From positions 1 through 44,721 of the IMG/VR virus record IMGVR_UViG_3300042465_002641: 44,721 bases of DNA, one strand, 5' to 3'. Below are positions 1 to 6,417 of this stretch, one piece after another. A program made the translations under genes and the position numbers. Below the pieces are notes generated by a model. The model worked only from the letters and a program-made list of their open reading frames with translations, ran no database searches and was not told the origin of the DNA. The stretch's first letter is position 1; every line of letters starts with the position of its first letter. This DNA is from a virus.

Positions 1-141
1 AAGTGGTTTACATATATTGTAGCAACCTCTGTCGGTATTGTAGTTTTCTCTTTGGTCGCAATGCTCGCCAAAAATTTATTTACAAAGAGACCCAAGGCCA
101 TTGACAGTGAACCTTCGACCAGCAAAGTAGATGGTGACTAA
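1..141 (+). CDS. C-terminal part of a membrane protein (5' end missing)
   Basis: An open frame enters at base 1 and stops at TAA 139-141, giving 46 residues. It has one strong hydrophobic helix (about residues 4-24, rich in V, I, A and L), then a basic stretch (KNLFTKRPK) and a short acidic/serine tail. This is the usual look of a membrane-protein C terminus. It has no start codon of its own near the edge. The reading frame that leaves the window at 44721 ends in a hydrophobic stretch. One extra base at the junction (completing AT to ATG) would join the two into one lipoprotein with three membrane segments. The natural reading is therefore the tail of the lysis-cassette lipoprotein gene at 44168. 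The join is inference; the open frame and the hydrophobic helix are seen directly. Confidence 0.6.
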   Translation, partial: KWFTYIVATSVGIVVFSLVAMLAKNLFTKRPKAIDSEPSTSKVDGD

Positions 142-229
142 GGCTAGTGCAGGTGCGTGTTGTTGCGTGTGTGAGACTAGCCTTTGGAAGCGGACTACCC
201 TCCTACTGACCTGCTAGTAGGGCTAGTCC
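140..229. terminator. Twin hairpins between convergent operons
   Basis: Two inverted repeats fill the gap between convergent genes. The first is a perfect 9-bp stem, AAGGCTAGT (140-148) with ACTAGCCTT (176-184). The second runs 192-229, with GGACTA and CCCT pairing to AGGG and TAGTCC around one bulge. Neither is followed by a clear T-run, so intrinsic termination is inferred from position: the end of the rightward late operon meets the end of the leftward operon here. Confidence 0.5.
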
Positions 230-235
230 CATTTC

Positions 236-562
236 TCATTCATCATCATCCGTCCAAATGTCCCCCCAAGTGTCGAGGCTTTCAGATTGCCGTTGCAAGA
301 TGGGCTTAGGGTCGGGCATGTAGGCGAGAGACCGTTCCGTATTGAAGTCAACCATCTCTTCCGCTTGGTCCAGCGACAGCCCGTCTTTAATGCTGAAGCA
401 CTGGACAACAGTGTCATAGTCGTAGATGACTCCACCAGTTGCCGCATCCTTGCCAACGATAGCAGAGTCAAGCCACAATCTAGGCTCAAGCATCGTGCAT
501 CCTTTGTAGAGTTGGTCATTGTCCTTAAGTTCGGCCTTACTTAGTTTTCTTGGAGTTAACAT
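236..562 (-). CDS. Conserved-type phage hypothetical protein, acidic C-terminus
   Basis: A 108-residue protein that I cannot assign a function. The first residues are basic (MLTPRKLSK), the middle has a pattern seen in small phage proteins (W-L-D-S-A-I-V-G, then YDYD, then a DFNTERSL stretch near residue 75), and it ends in a run of acidic residues (WTDDDE). It is the last gene of the leftward operon. Its start overlaps the end of the upstream gene by 26 bases, so translation is probably coupled. There is no recognisable SD; the bases before ATG are ACTATC. No membrane segment or signal peptide is visible. The real-gene call rests on operon position, length and protein-like composition. Confidence 0.7.
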   Translation of the reverse strand: MLTPRKLSKAELKDNDQLYKGCTMLEPRLWLDSAIVGKDAATGGVIYDYDTVVQCFSIKDGLSLDQAEEMVDFNTERSLAYMPDPKPILQRQSESLDTWGDIWTDDDE

Positions 563-791
563 GATAGTGCATTACTGGGTAGATTCTAGTTCCAGATTTG
601 ATATTAAATGTCTTAGTAGTAATCTTTTCTGGATACTTTTCGATAGTTCTTTTTAGCATCTTTTGACAGTGCTGATGCGTTCTTCTTATTTCTTTTGCGT
701 ACTGCTTTGCTGTGAACCACCCCTTTGGAGGTGTCTCTACTAGCCCCTCTTGAACCATGCTTTGAAGCAGGTCTAGGTCTCTTTTTTTCAT
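537..791 (-). CDS. Small basic protein, possible winged-helix DNA binder
   Basis: An 84-residue, lysine-rich protein. Its start shares an ATGA with the stop of the metallophosphoesterase upstream (788-791), a clear coupling arrangement that fixes the start. The order GWFTAKQYAKE, then a basic helix ending in a leucine (MLKR), then a short strand and a closing HYHV looks like a helix-turn-helix with a wing. That DNA-binding reading is an inference from pattern, not a firm family match. The neighbours (phosphoesterase, annealing protein, helicase loader) place it in DNA metabolism or early regulation. It could equally be a structural or adaptor mini-protein. Confidence 0.65.
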   Translation of the reverse strand: MKKRDLDLLQSMVQEGLVETPPKGWFTAKQYAKEIRRTHQHCQKMLKRTIEKYPEKITTKTFNIKSGTRIYPVMHYHVNSKKTK

Positions 792-1528
792 AGGTCAGCG
801 TGTGAGAAGATGAACTCATCTCCGACTTTATGTGCTTGCCACACTTTCCAGTCAGAACCTTGTACAAATCCATATAGCCATCCCGAACCCCAGCGGCTAG
901 TAGCGAGTCTATTCTTTGCGTATCCCATCTCTCCCTTGAGGCACAAACATCCTCCAGAGAAACCCACTGCTCCTCCGTGCTTCCTCGCACAGACTTGTTC
1001 AATTCGATGTATGTGTCCCATGAGGACTGCACCTTTGGGTTCACAATAGTGACGGGCATGCTCTTCCACTGCGTTAATTCCGCAGGTGTAGCCATGGACG
1101 GTCTTGATTGGTCCCAGAGTGTGTACGCCCTCATCGGCATGGTAAGGATAGATTTTACGACATCCATGCTTCTTGAGATGATTCTTGATATCAGTGTCCA
1201 ACTGAATGCAATAGTCTTGGATAAGACCGTTGGTTGAACCGTCAATAATTTGGCTGAGTCTATCTTCGTGGTTTCCATAATGAAAAATAGTAGGCTTGAA
1301 TCTAGAGATGAAGTCCATCCCTGCCTTTACATCAGCGGCAAGGGATTCATTCTCCTCTTTTCCAGAGGCTCCCTTTCTTAGGCTTCGAAAATCAAAGCAG
1401 TCACCCAAGTGAATACGCTCGTCTGGGCGAAACTCCTTGATGAACTGGAACAGTTTTTGGGCAACTTCTGGGTCCACCTTGTCCCCGTGGTTGTCTCCAA
1501 CAGCGATGAATTTGATGCGTTTTTTCAT
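788..1528 (-). CDS. Calcineurin-like metallophosphoesterase
   Basis: Metal-dependent phosphoesterase of the calcineurin-like superfamily, 246 residues from the chosen start. All the signature blocks are present in order: GDNHGD near the N terminus (first Asp and His metal ligands), GDCFDF about 30 residues later, GNHED near residue 87, then HGY and GHIH in the C-terminal half. These ligands build a two-metal site that hydrolyses phosphomono- or diesters; the substrate here is unknown (nucleotide, RNA/DNA end or protein phosphate). I chose ATG 1528, not the GTG 15 bases upstream, because its ATGA overlaps the upstream stop and because the first strand (KKRIKFIAVGD) then begins naturally. It sits in the leftward DNA-metabolism operon, where such enzymes are common in phages. 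Confidence 0.93.
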   Translation of the reverse strand: MKKRIKFIAVGDNHGDKVDPEVAQKLFQFIKEFRPDERIHLGDCFDFRSLRKGASGKEENESLAADVKAGMDFISRFKPTIFHYGNHEDRLSQIIDGSTNGLIQDYCIQLDTDIKNHLKKHGCRKIYPYHADEGVHTLGPIKTVHGYTCGINAVEEHARHYCEPKGAVLMGHIHRIEQVCARKHGGAVGFSGGCLCLKGEMGYAKNRLATSRWGSGWLYGFVQGSDWKVWQAHKVGDEFIFSHADL

Positions 1529-1647
1529 TTGATTAGAGTCCACTTGTTACGAGCAAACAGTTCCTTCCACATGTTGGCAACCTTAAGTCCATGTGTAAGT
1601 ATAACCTTCTTCTCGTGTGGCGTGAGTTGTTTGAGTGCTGGTCTCAT
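1525..1647 (-). CDS. 40-residue basic protein
   Basis: A short frame reading MRPALKQL...KWTLIK, 40 residues, strongly basic and probably helical. Two placements argue that it is translated: its ATG lies 10 bases after the stop of the upstream gene, and its TGA forms an ATGA overlap with the metallophosphoesterase start. The frame is open further upstream (to an ATG at 1734), but that would overlap the upstream HTH gene by 77 bases, so the shorter form is preferred. No family is recognised. It may simply carry ribosomes from one gene to the next. Confidence 0.5.
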   Translation of the reverse strand: MRPALKQLTPHEKKVILTHGLKVANMWKELFARNKWTLIK

Positions 1648-1657
1648 GAGTTCTGGC

Positions 1658-1948
1658 CTACGCTTTTGCTTCACGACTTTTAAGTATTTTGCTAACAAAT
1701 TTGTACTGCTTGGATTCTGGCTCAAGAAGGTCAAGGTACTCCCTTACTCCTTGCACAGTCAATTTTTCCAGAAAACGGTACTCGTCCAATTGGTATTTGG
1801 ACACCAGAGGCTTAAAGCCATGACGCTTGCGAATCTTGACTAGGCTCGATGCCTTGCAGTCATACCGCAGTGCGGCTTCCTTGGCGGTCAGCCCGTCCAG
1901 CAATGCGAGCCTGTAGATGGCTCTCAGACTGAGTTTAGTCGCACACAT
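1658..1948 (-). CDS. Helix-turn-helix protein
   Basis: A 96-residue basic protein. Residues about 10-45 (LALLDGLTAKEAALRYDCK followed by SSLVKIRKRHGF) have the spacing of a homeodomain-like or sigma region-4-like helix-turn-helix: hydrophobic helix, a turn after DG, the TAKEAA helix and a basic recognition helix. The C-terminal half is helical and charged (REYLDLLEPESKQYK). A role as a transcription regulator or DNA-binding accessory is therefore likely; the target is unknown. It is one candidate for binding the 23-bp repeats at 13137-13192 (pure inference). It starts 3 bases after the preceding frame. Confidence 0.65.
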   Translation of the reverse strand: MCATKLSLRAIYRLALLDGLTAKEAALRYDCKASSLVKIRKRHGFKPLVSKYQLDEYRFLEKLTVQGVREYLDLLEPESKQYKFVSKILKSREAKA

Positions 1949-1951
1949 GGC

Positions 1952-2228
1952 CTAGTCCCTCACCCGTACGCTGACGGGCATCTCTGAGGTTTCCTTGCGT
2001 AGGTACGCCAGTATGTCCTCCGCTTCCTGTAGGGTCAGCATGATGTATCGTTGCTTGCCCCCCTTTTTCGCCCAGCCCACTAAATAGGCCAGACGACTGT
2101 CCACTTTCAAAACGCTTCTTTTCGCTTTCATAGAAGTTAAGGAGGTTAGCCAATACTTGGACATCCATTCCAAGCATCATGGCACAACCTCGTAGGGTGT
2201 TGCTTTTTGGGTTGTTGTGATTGTACAT
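1952..2228 (-). CDS. Small protein split between two frames (apparent +1 frameshift)
   Basis: Two overlapping frames each look protein-like in only one half. From ATG 2228, immediately after the tRNA, one frame gives a sensible N-terminal half (NTLRGCAMMLGMDVQVLANL, then YESEKKRF). Its C-terminal half becomes Gly/Thr-rich and shadow-like and stops at 1935. The other frame, with stop at 1952, gives a sensible C-terminal half (LAYLVGWAKKGG, then RYIMLTLQEAEDILAYL). Joining them around 2100 with a +1 shift makes one protein of about 92 residues. Either this is a programmed or sequencing frameshift, or the second frame is a 59-residue gene from an internal ATG at 2131. Function unknown. Confidence 0.45.
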
Positions 2229-2234
2229 GGTAAA

Positions 2235-2306
2235 TTGCCCCGCTTGGAATCGAACCAAGACTAGGCGGGTAGAAACCGCCTGTTCTATCCGTTAAACTAC
2301 AGGGCA
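2235..2306 (-). tRNA. tRNA-Arg (anticodon TCT)
   Basis: The minus strand folds as a full cloverleaf: acceptor TGCCCTG with CGGGGCA (one T-G pair), D stem GTTT/GAAC with one G-T pair, anticodon stem GGCGG/CCGCC around loop TTTCTAC (anticodon TCT, reading AGA and probably AGG), a 5-base variable loop, and T stem CTTGG/CCAAG around TTCGATT. CCA is not encoded. It lies between the Erf-like gene and the frameshifted small gene, within the leftward operon. Confidence 0.92.
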
Positions 2307-2312
2307 GAAACC

Positions 2313-3011
2313 TTAGAACGGGCCGTCCTCTGGCTCAGAGGAAGACTTGATGGCAAGAAGAGCCTGTGCGGACTTCTTGAGGAGCAAGTCCTTGGGGTTG
2401 ACCTTACCAGTCTTTTCCCACGGCTTAGGCTCCCAAGTGTTAGCCCAATACTGAAGGTCACCCATAGGCAGGTTGTTCAGCGTAGTACCCTTGTTTTTAC
2501 CGAACGGGACAGGCAGGTCAAAGTTCGGTTCACCGCTAGAGGCAGGAGCCGAATAGGCAGGAGCCGCAGACGGATTAGGGATGAACTTACCGTAGCCAGA
2601 GGAAGGAGCAGGAACGGCAGACTGAGCATCGTCATCAGCCGTAGCGATACCTGCAACGGAGGCCAAAGAATAGCGTCTGATGTACGAGATGATAGAGCCA
2701 GCCTTTTGACCGTCCATCTTTTCGTCCTGTCGGATAAGGCAGTCGGATTCAAGCGAGCCGCCATCCGTGTGGATGACGATGGTGCGAACGCCTACAGTAT
2801 CAGAGGAGCCGATGGGACACTGAACAATAGCAAGACCGTGCTTTGCGAACACAGGCTTAATTTGCTTCAAATGAGCCGATAGGCTGGCATAGGAATTTTT
2901 ATGGAATGGGTTGGTGGAATCCGCTTGGACATCTTCAAGTTCAGAAATCGCAAGTACTAGGGACTTGCAGAGTGCGGACTGACGGTCTTCGAACGACATA
3001 TCGGTGGACAT
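2313..3011 (-). CDS. Erf-family single-strand annealing protein
   Basis: A 232-residue recombination protein. The N-terminal half carries the Erf pattern: NSYASLSAHLKQIKP near residue 39, AKHGLAI near 56, then GSIISYIRRYSL at 105-116 and a DDDA block at 126-129. Erf-like proteins bind single-stranded DNA and anneal complementary strands, here probably partnering the RecE-like nuclease of the same operon. After a Pro/Ala/Ser-rich linker (130-165), residues 167-190 (VPFGKNKGTTLNNLP...LQYW) resemble the small PFGK-type domain found at the end of some exonucleases. The last residues (EPEDGPF) look like the acidic tip of SSB proteins, which recruits partners. ATG 3011 lies 3 bases after the upstream stop; a second ATG 12 bases downstream is possible. 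Confidence 0.9.
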   Translation of the reverse strand: MSTDMSFEDRQSALCKSLVLAISELEDVQADSTNPFHKNSYASLSAHLKQIKPVFAKHGLAIVQCPIGSSDTVGVRTIVIHTDGGSLESDCLIRQDEKMDGQKAGSIISYIRRYSLASVAGIATADDDAQSAVPAPSSGYGKFIPNPSAAPAYSAPASSGEPNFDLPVPFGKNKGTTLNNLPMGDLQYWANTWEPKPWEKTGKVNPKDLLLKKSAQALLAIKSSSEPEDGPF

Positions 3012-3014
3012 AAA

Positions 3015-3215
3015 TTAGGCGGTGTAGGGCTTGCGGATTTGTTCAATGCTTTCGACATTGATACGCTTTACTTTGCCATCGTCCGCTCGGTAGGTGTAGT
3101 AATTGTACTTGGATACCTTGACGGGCTTGAGCAAGCGAGCCATGCGACCATCTGGAAGCAAGACATACTTACTGGCGTTGATTACTGCATACTGTTCTGT
3201 ATTGTTGTTATTCAT
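3015..3215 (-). CDS. Small hypothetical protein
   Basis: A 66-residue basic protein that I do not recognise. It looks like a compact beta-rich domain: short strands such as YVLLPDGRMARLLKPVKVS, then YYTYRADDGKVKRI. The N terminus is asparagine-rich (MNNNNTEQ). It overlaps the end of the upstream gene by 8 bases and is followed directly by the Erf-like gene, so it is co-transcribed with recombination functions. No membrane segment, signal or catalytic motif is visible. Confidence 0.65.
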   Translation of the reverse strand: MNNNNTEQYAVINASKYVLLPDGRMARLLKPVKVSKYNYYTYRADDGKVKRINVESIEQIRKPYTA

Positions 3216-3420
3216 GGTGGGAAGAAATGGTGAATGTGTCCGCTTTCAGTGCCTTGTCAACAAGGGCTTTTCGGAAAAAAATTTTAGTTGCGTGTGCGTG
3301 ACGCTTGTCGAGGTCACTAACACAAGAGAGCATTTCGTCAAGTTGCATCTCGTTCAAATCGTAATGCAGTTTAATGTAGCGATATTTGTTCTCCCAATAT
3401 TCTGCGGTATTATTTTCCAT
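3208..3420 (-). CDS. Small helical hypothetical protein
   Basis: A 70-residue protein, mostly predicted alpha-helical by eye (EYWENKYRYIKLHYDLNEMQ, then a second charged helix ending KALVDKALKA). Its start overlaps the end of the lysozyme-like gene by 11 bases and its end overlaps the next gene by 8, matching the tight packing of the operon. I do not recognise a family. A small adaptor or inhibitor role would fit, but nothing in the sequence shows it. Confidence 0.6.
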   Translation of the reverse strand: MENNTAEYWENKYRYIKLHYDLNEMQLDEMLSCVSDLDKRHAHATKIFFRKALVDKALKADTFTISSHHE

Positions 3421-3859
3421 AGTAGTGGGTCACGAAACGAGACACGCCCTTTCGCTTGACGCTAGGAGCACTTGAGATTCTAAAGCCGATTCTCTTAGCA
3501 CCACTGAATCCCATGGTGTACATGAGATATAGGACTTCTGGAGTAGGTCTTCTGCTGGTAAGAGATTCATATTTTCCAGCAAGCCACTTAAGGTAGGTCG
3601 AGGCCATTTCCCGTGCAACCCCTTCTTGTAGGGCTGAAGAATGCGGAAGTTTTTGCAAGCCAGCCTTTTGTCGTATTTCGTTAATGTGCTCCCATGTTGA
3701 GTCATAAATTTGGTAATGCGACAGCGAGCGTCCATTATCCCCAACCAGTAAGACCCCTCTAGTTTCTGCCCAAGAGACAGAATCGAGGGTCTTTGTAAGG
3801 TCGTATGCATGGGCGGCATGCGTAAGCACGAGTAGTGCAATGACATTAGGAAGCCCCAT
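3410..3859 (-). CDS. Secreted lysozyme/transglycosylase-like muralytic enzyme
   Basis: A 149-residue protein with a clear Sec signal peptide: hydrophobic core about residues 5-15 and a likely cut after AHA at residue 18. The mature part has the lytic-transglycosylase pattern: a Glu in SWAETRG (Glu32, likely catalytic), followed by VGDNGRSLSHYQI and a Trp-containing helix, and a C-terminal YLKWL...PTPEVLY...GFSGAK block. It should cut peptidoglycan in the periplasm. I chose ATG 3859, which overlaps the helicase-loader gene by 14 bases; the longer open frame would erase the signal peptide. It lies in the DNA-replication operon, far from the holin, which is unusual for an endolysin. It could be the true Sec-exported endolysin or an enzyme with another cell-wall role. 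Confidence 0.78.
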   Translation of the reverse strand: MGLPNVIALLVLTHAAHAYDLTKTLDSVSWAETRGVLLVGDNGRSLSHYQIYDSTWEHINEIRQKAGLQKLPHSSALQEGVAREMASTYLKWLAGKYESLTSRRPTPEVLYLMYTMGFSGAKRIGFRISSAPSVKRKGVSRFVTHYYGK

Positions 3860-4535
3860 AGATTTTGAAGTAATCCTTGATTCTTCGGATGATAGCCGCA
3901 CCAGTCTCAGTGTTCTGGAATCGGTCACTGAGGCCAGAGCCGTTATAATTCGTGGTGATGATTGTAGCCCTCTCGTTGGCTGTACGCTCATCGATGATGG
4001 CGAACAGGTCAGACTCCATGCGAGCGGTCAGACGCTCCTTGCCAAGGTCATCAATGACCAGCACGGCACGGTTGATGAGGGTGTCCAGAACCTCCCCATG
4101 GTTCTGGTTGGCAAAGCCACCCTCAATCTTCTGCTCCAGCCTACGCATCGTGATGAACTCACAGTGCTTGGGGAAAGCATTCATCCAAGCCATGTTGAAC
4201 AGCCTCCATGCGGCACGGGTCTTTCCCGTACCTGTGATGCCATGGAGCAGGATGCTCTGCGTGGTGTTGGGCGTGTACTCAGCAATGGCCTTCTGCATCG
4301 AAGCAGACAACTGCTTGTCCACAGTATGCAGGAAGGCACTGGGAGTCTCTGGGTGGACAGCCGAAAATCTCCAGCCGTGCTTTTCAAACACTTCCAGATA
4401 CTTGTACGGATACTCGTGATGCTCCTTGGTAGGGAAGCAGTCTAGGCAGACATTTACATAGGGCTTGAACTTGCCGCTATTGCCATCCCAGACGGGTACT
4501 GCGGGTTGCTTACAGTGAATGCACTTAGAAGCCAT
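3846..4535 (-). CDS. DnaC/IstB-like AAA+ helicase loader with N-terminal zinc finger
   Basis: 229 residues from ATG 4535, which overlaps the upstream gene by 11 bases. The N terminus has two Cys pairs (C5/C8 and C30/C33) that should hold zinc. The AAA+ core follows: Walker A GITGTGKT (99-106), Walker B LVIDDLG (159-165), a TTN sensor (194-196) and an RRI block near the end (217-219) that may hold the arginine finger. Proteins of this family load the replicative helicase onto DNA with an initiator partner; the partner here is probably the winged-helix protein encoded directly upstream. A longer open frame exists, but its N-terminal extension is low-complexity and lies inside the neighbouring gene, so it is rejected. 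Confidence 0.92.
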   Translation of the reverse strand: MASKCIHCKQPAVPVWDGNSGKFKPYVNVCLDCFPTKEHHEYPYKYLEVFEKHGWRFSAVHPETPSAFLHTVDKQLSASMQKAIAEYTPNTTQSILLHGITGTGKTRAAWRLFNMAWMNAFPKHCEFITMRRLEQKIEGGFANQNHGEVLDTLINRAVLVIDDLGKERLTARMESDLFAIIDERTANERATIITTNYNGSGLSDRFQNTETGAAIIRRIKDYFKIYGAS

Positions 4536-5181
4536 TGGCGTGGTCTTGTGATGTGAGTGTGGGTTTAGTCTTGGCGTTGTTTCCGTTAACCACGAAAACG
4601 CCCTGCCATCCAAAAGCAATGCTCTTGTTGATGGATGCGACAGAATTTTCCTCGCTGTTCCAAGAGGCGAACAGGGCCAACTGCTCACGGACTGTCGTAG
4701 GCTTCATGGGCTTCTTGATTTCCTTTCGATACCCTACCCACTTCTCCCAAGCCAACTTAAAAGCCTCTCCGTAAGGAAGAACTACTGTATTGATATCCTC
4801 TTTTTTATCTTCTTTTCTATATGGGGGAACTTTACTTCCCTCCCCCCGTGCAACTGGCTTCACCCCCTCCGTGCAATTTTTTTCCTCCCCAGCCTTGAGC
4901 AGGGCCACACGGGCTACCGTGTGCAGGTAGCGTACGGAGCCTTGGGCGTTGGAATGCACCACACGGGTGATGACCCCTGCGTCTAGCAGGTCACCTACGA
5001 TGTTCTTCACCTGCCGCTCAGAGACCCCTAGGATGCGTCCTAGGTAGCCATTGGAGGCGTAGCACCCGTCCTCCCCGTCCAGACCGTCAATGATGCCATA
5101 GGCCATCTTAGCGGTCACGGACAGGTTCTCATGCTCCAAAATTTCTTTAGGGAGCCAGACACCAGTGAACTTAGGGTTCAT
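4525..5181 (-). CDS. Winged-helix replication initiator-like protein
   Basis: A 218-residue two-domain protein. Residues 5-75 form a winged helix of the phage replication-protein type (FTGVWLPKEIL, then YASNGYLGRILGVSERQV with a recognition helix, then LLDAGVITRV). A charged linker follows (about 95-130). The C-terminal domain (AWEKWVGYRKEIKKPM, then INKSIAFGWQGVFV) resembles the tail of DnaD-like or replisome-organiser proteins, which contacts the helicase loader. Its TGATG overlap with the exonuclease gene and 11-base overlap with the loader gene support joint action. It likely recognises the phage origin; the 23-bp repeats at 13137-13192 are one candidate site. The exact family is not certain. 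Confidence 0.82.
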   Translation of the reverse strand: MNPKFTGVWLPKEILEHENLSVTAKMAYGIIDGLDGEDGCYASNGYLGRILGVSERQVKNIVGDLLDAGVITRVVHSNAQGSVRYLHTVARVALLKAGEEKNCTEGVKPVARGEGSKVPPYRKEDKKEDINTVVLPYGEAFKLAWEKWVGYRKEIKKPMKPTTVREQLALFASWNSEENSVASINKSIAFGWQGVFVVNGNNAKTKPTLTSQDHANGF

Positions 5182-5960
5182 CAGATTCGTAGGCTAGAGA
5201 TGACAGAGTCATTCAGACCCCGCCACGCATTGTGCGTCTGGCAGTGGCTGTACTCAGTCAGCAGGAGACGAACCTTGTCCTTACACTGCTTGAGCAGTTC
5301 TGGAGCCATGGCATGCACCGCCACACCGTACGGGGCTTCCTTCTCGACTACGATGAACGAGAACTTGAACTCTTTCTGGTAGTGAGCGTCAGCCAGCAGT
5401 GCGTAGAACCCTGCCTGTAGCCAGTATAGACTGTCCTGCATCGCATAGGTAAACGAAGTGTGGTCTGCACTCTTACCCGTGGTCTTGATGTCTGCCAAGA
5501 TGCCACACGGGACGCAGATGAGGTCGAGTTTGCCCTTGCAGGTAACGCCCTCAACAAGGTCAGCAATAATCACCTGCTCCTTGTCGCACTTGCCCATAAT
5601 CTTCACAGCAGTCGGATGATTAGAGATAGCGTTCACACAGCCTTCAACGATGGCACGGGACTCGCCCTTCAGCACCATCTTGCCAGCACTGGCTTCAACG
5701 AACTCGTTGTAACGCAACTTGTCTTCGGTCTTGCGTCTGTCCAGACCAAGAGGAGCGTACGCTACGCTCTTGTGGAAGTTGTTAGGCTCAAGCAGAAGCG
5801 TGTGTACGGCAGTACCGATACGCATTTCTTCAGACTCTTCGGGTTGCTCTTGATGCTTAAAGTGCAAAGGCGATTTGTAGAACGCCTTGAACTTGGATGC
5901 ATTGAGGTGAGGGAGAGAGCGGTATTCTTTCTCCGTGATGTTTAGGACTTGTGTGTTCAT
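5181..5960 (-). CDS. RecE/exonuclease VIII-like PD-(D/E)xK nuclease
   Basis: A 259-residue nuclease that should resect double-stranded DNA ends to leave single strands for annealing. The N-terminal pattern (LNASKFKAFYKSPLHF) and GTAVHTLLLEP (49-59, with His53) are typical of the RecE-like/DUF3799 group. The catalytic core follows: KGKLDLI with Asp146, then ADIKTT with Asp157 and Lys159, then a Q-A-G-F-Y helix. Membership of the lambda-exonuclease fold follows from these motifs. It overlaps the RusA-like gene by 4 bases and the replication protein by 3. With the Erf-like annealer it makes a two-component recombination system. Confidence 0.92.
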   Translation of the reverse strand: MNTQVLNITEKEYRSLPHLNASKFKAFYKSPLHFKHQEQPEESEEMRIGTAVHTLLLEPNNFHKSVAYAPLGLDRRKTEDKLRYNEFVEASAGKMVLKGESRAIVEGCVNAISNHPTAVKIMGKCDKEQVIIADLVEGVTCKGKLDLICVPCGILADIKTTGKSADHTSFTYAMQDSLYWLQAGFYALLADAHYQKEFKFSFIVVEKEAPYGVAVHAMAPELLKQCKDKVRLLLTEYSHCQTHNAWRGLNDSVISSLRI

Positions 5961-6412
5961 TGTTGTGTTGTGTTTTTGAATAGCACCTGCACCGAGGGTT
6001 CGATGCTCCAGTACTTCTCAATGGTTATGCTCCAGACCTGTGAGTCGTCAAGCCAGTATCCGTGAGTTGTGAACAAGTCCAAAATGACCTTAACAGCGTT
6101 GTCGCAGTCTGGCTTGGTCGTTTTTACAATTGTTTTACACTTGTGAATCTTTTTTAACAGGTACTTGGGTGGGCTGTAAAGCAACTTGATGTGAACCTGT
6201 ACTGGCCCCTCCATAGGGTGCTGGGGCTTGGACTCAGCCACCCAAGGCTCAAAGGTACGCATCCATCCCTTAATCTTGCTGTTCTTCATCTTGCCCACAA
6301 ACATCTTGCCTGTGCGGGACTTTAGGACTCTTAGAGCCGCTTGGTGAGTGCTTGTAGGCGGTTCATGGGGGATTACCAGCCAAGTTTCTGTTTGACCTAG
6401 GAAGTCGTGCAT
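5957..6412 (-). CDS. RusA-like Holliday junction resolvase
   Basis: A 151-residue protein, first gene of the leftward operon. The RusA signature is clear: KPDCDN at 100-105 (Asp102, Asp104), Lys108, then a helix and LDDSQV at 121-126 (Asp122/Asp123). These acidic residues bind the metal that cuts four-way junctions; the protein normally works as a dimer. The N-terminal strand (ETWLVIPHEPPT) and the middle VHIKLLYSPP strand also fit the fold. The start codon ATG 6412 is only 5 bases from the divergent GTG at 6418, so its promoter must lie inside the neighbouring coding region. It would resolve recombination intermediates before packaging. Confidence 0.93.
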   Translation of the reverse strand: MHDFLGQTETWLVIPHEPPTSTHQAALRVLKSRTGKMFVGKMKNSKIKGWMRTFEPWVAESKPQHPMEGPVQVHIKLLYSPPKYLLKKIHKCKTIVKTTKPDCDNAVKVILDLFTTHGYWLDDSQVWSITIEKYWSIEPSVQVLFKNTTQQ

Positions 6413-6417
6413 ATTAT

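Noticed and set aside
613-1278. 221-residue minus-strand frame
   Set aside because: It lies in another frame across the well-supported metallophosphoesterase, and its composition is Ser/Arg/Lys noise with no motif.
2050-2075. Classic -1 slippery heptamer at the A5G6 run
   Set aside because: The frames need a +1 shift, and a -1 shift there would move from the good C-terminal frame into the poor one. The homopolymer is noted only as a possible error site.
3846-4688. Longer form of the helicase loader with 51 extra N-terminal residues
   Set aside because: The extension lies inside the upstream gene and is low-quality. MASKCIHC at 4535 gives a natural zinc-finger start.
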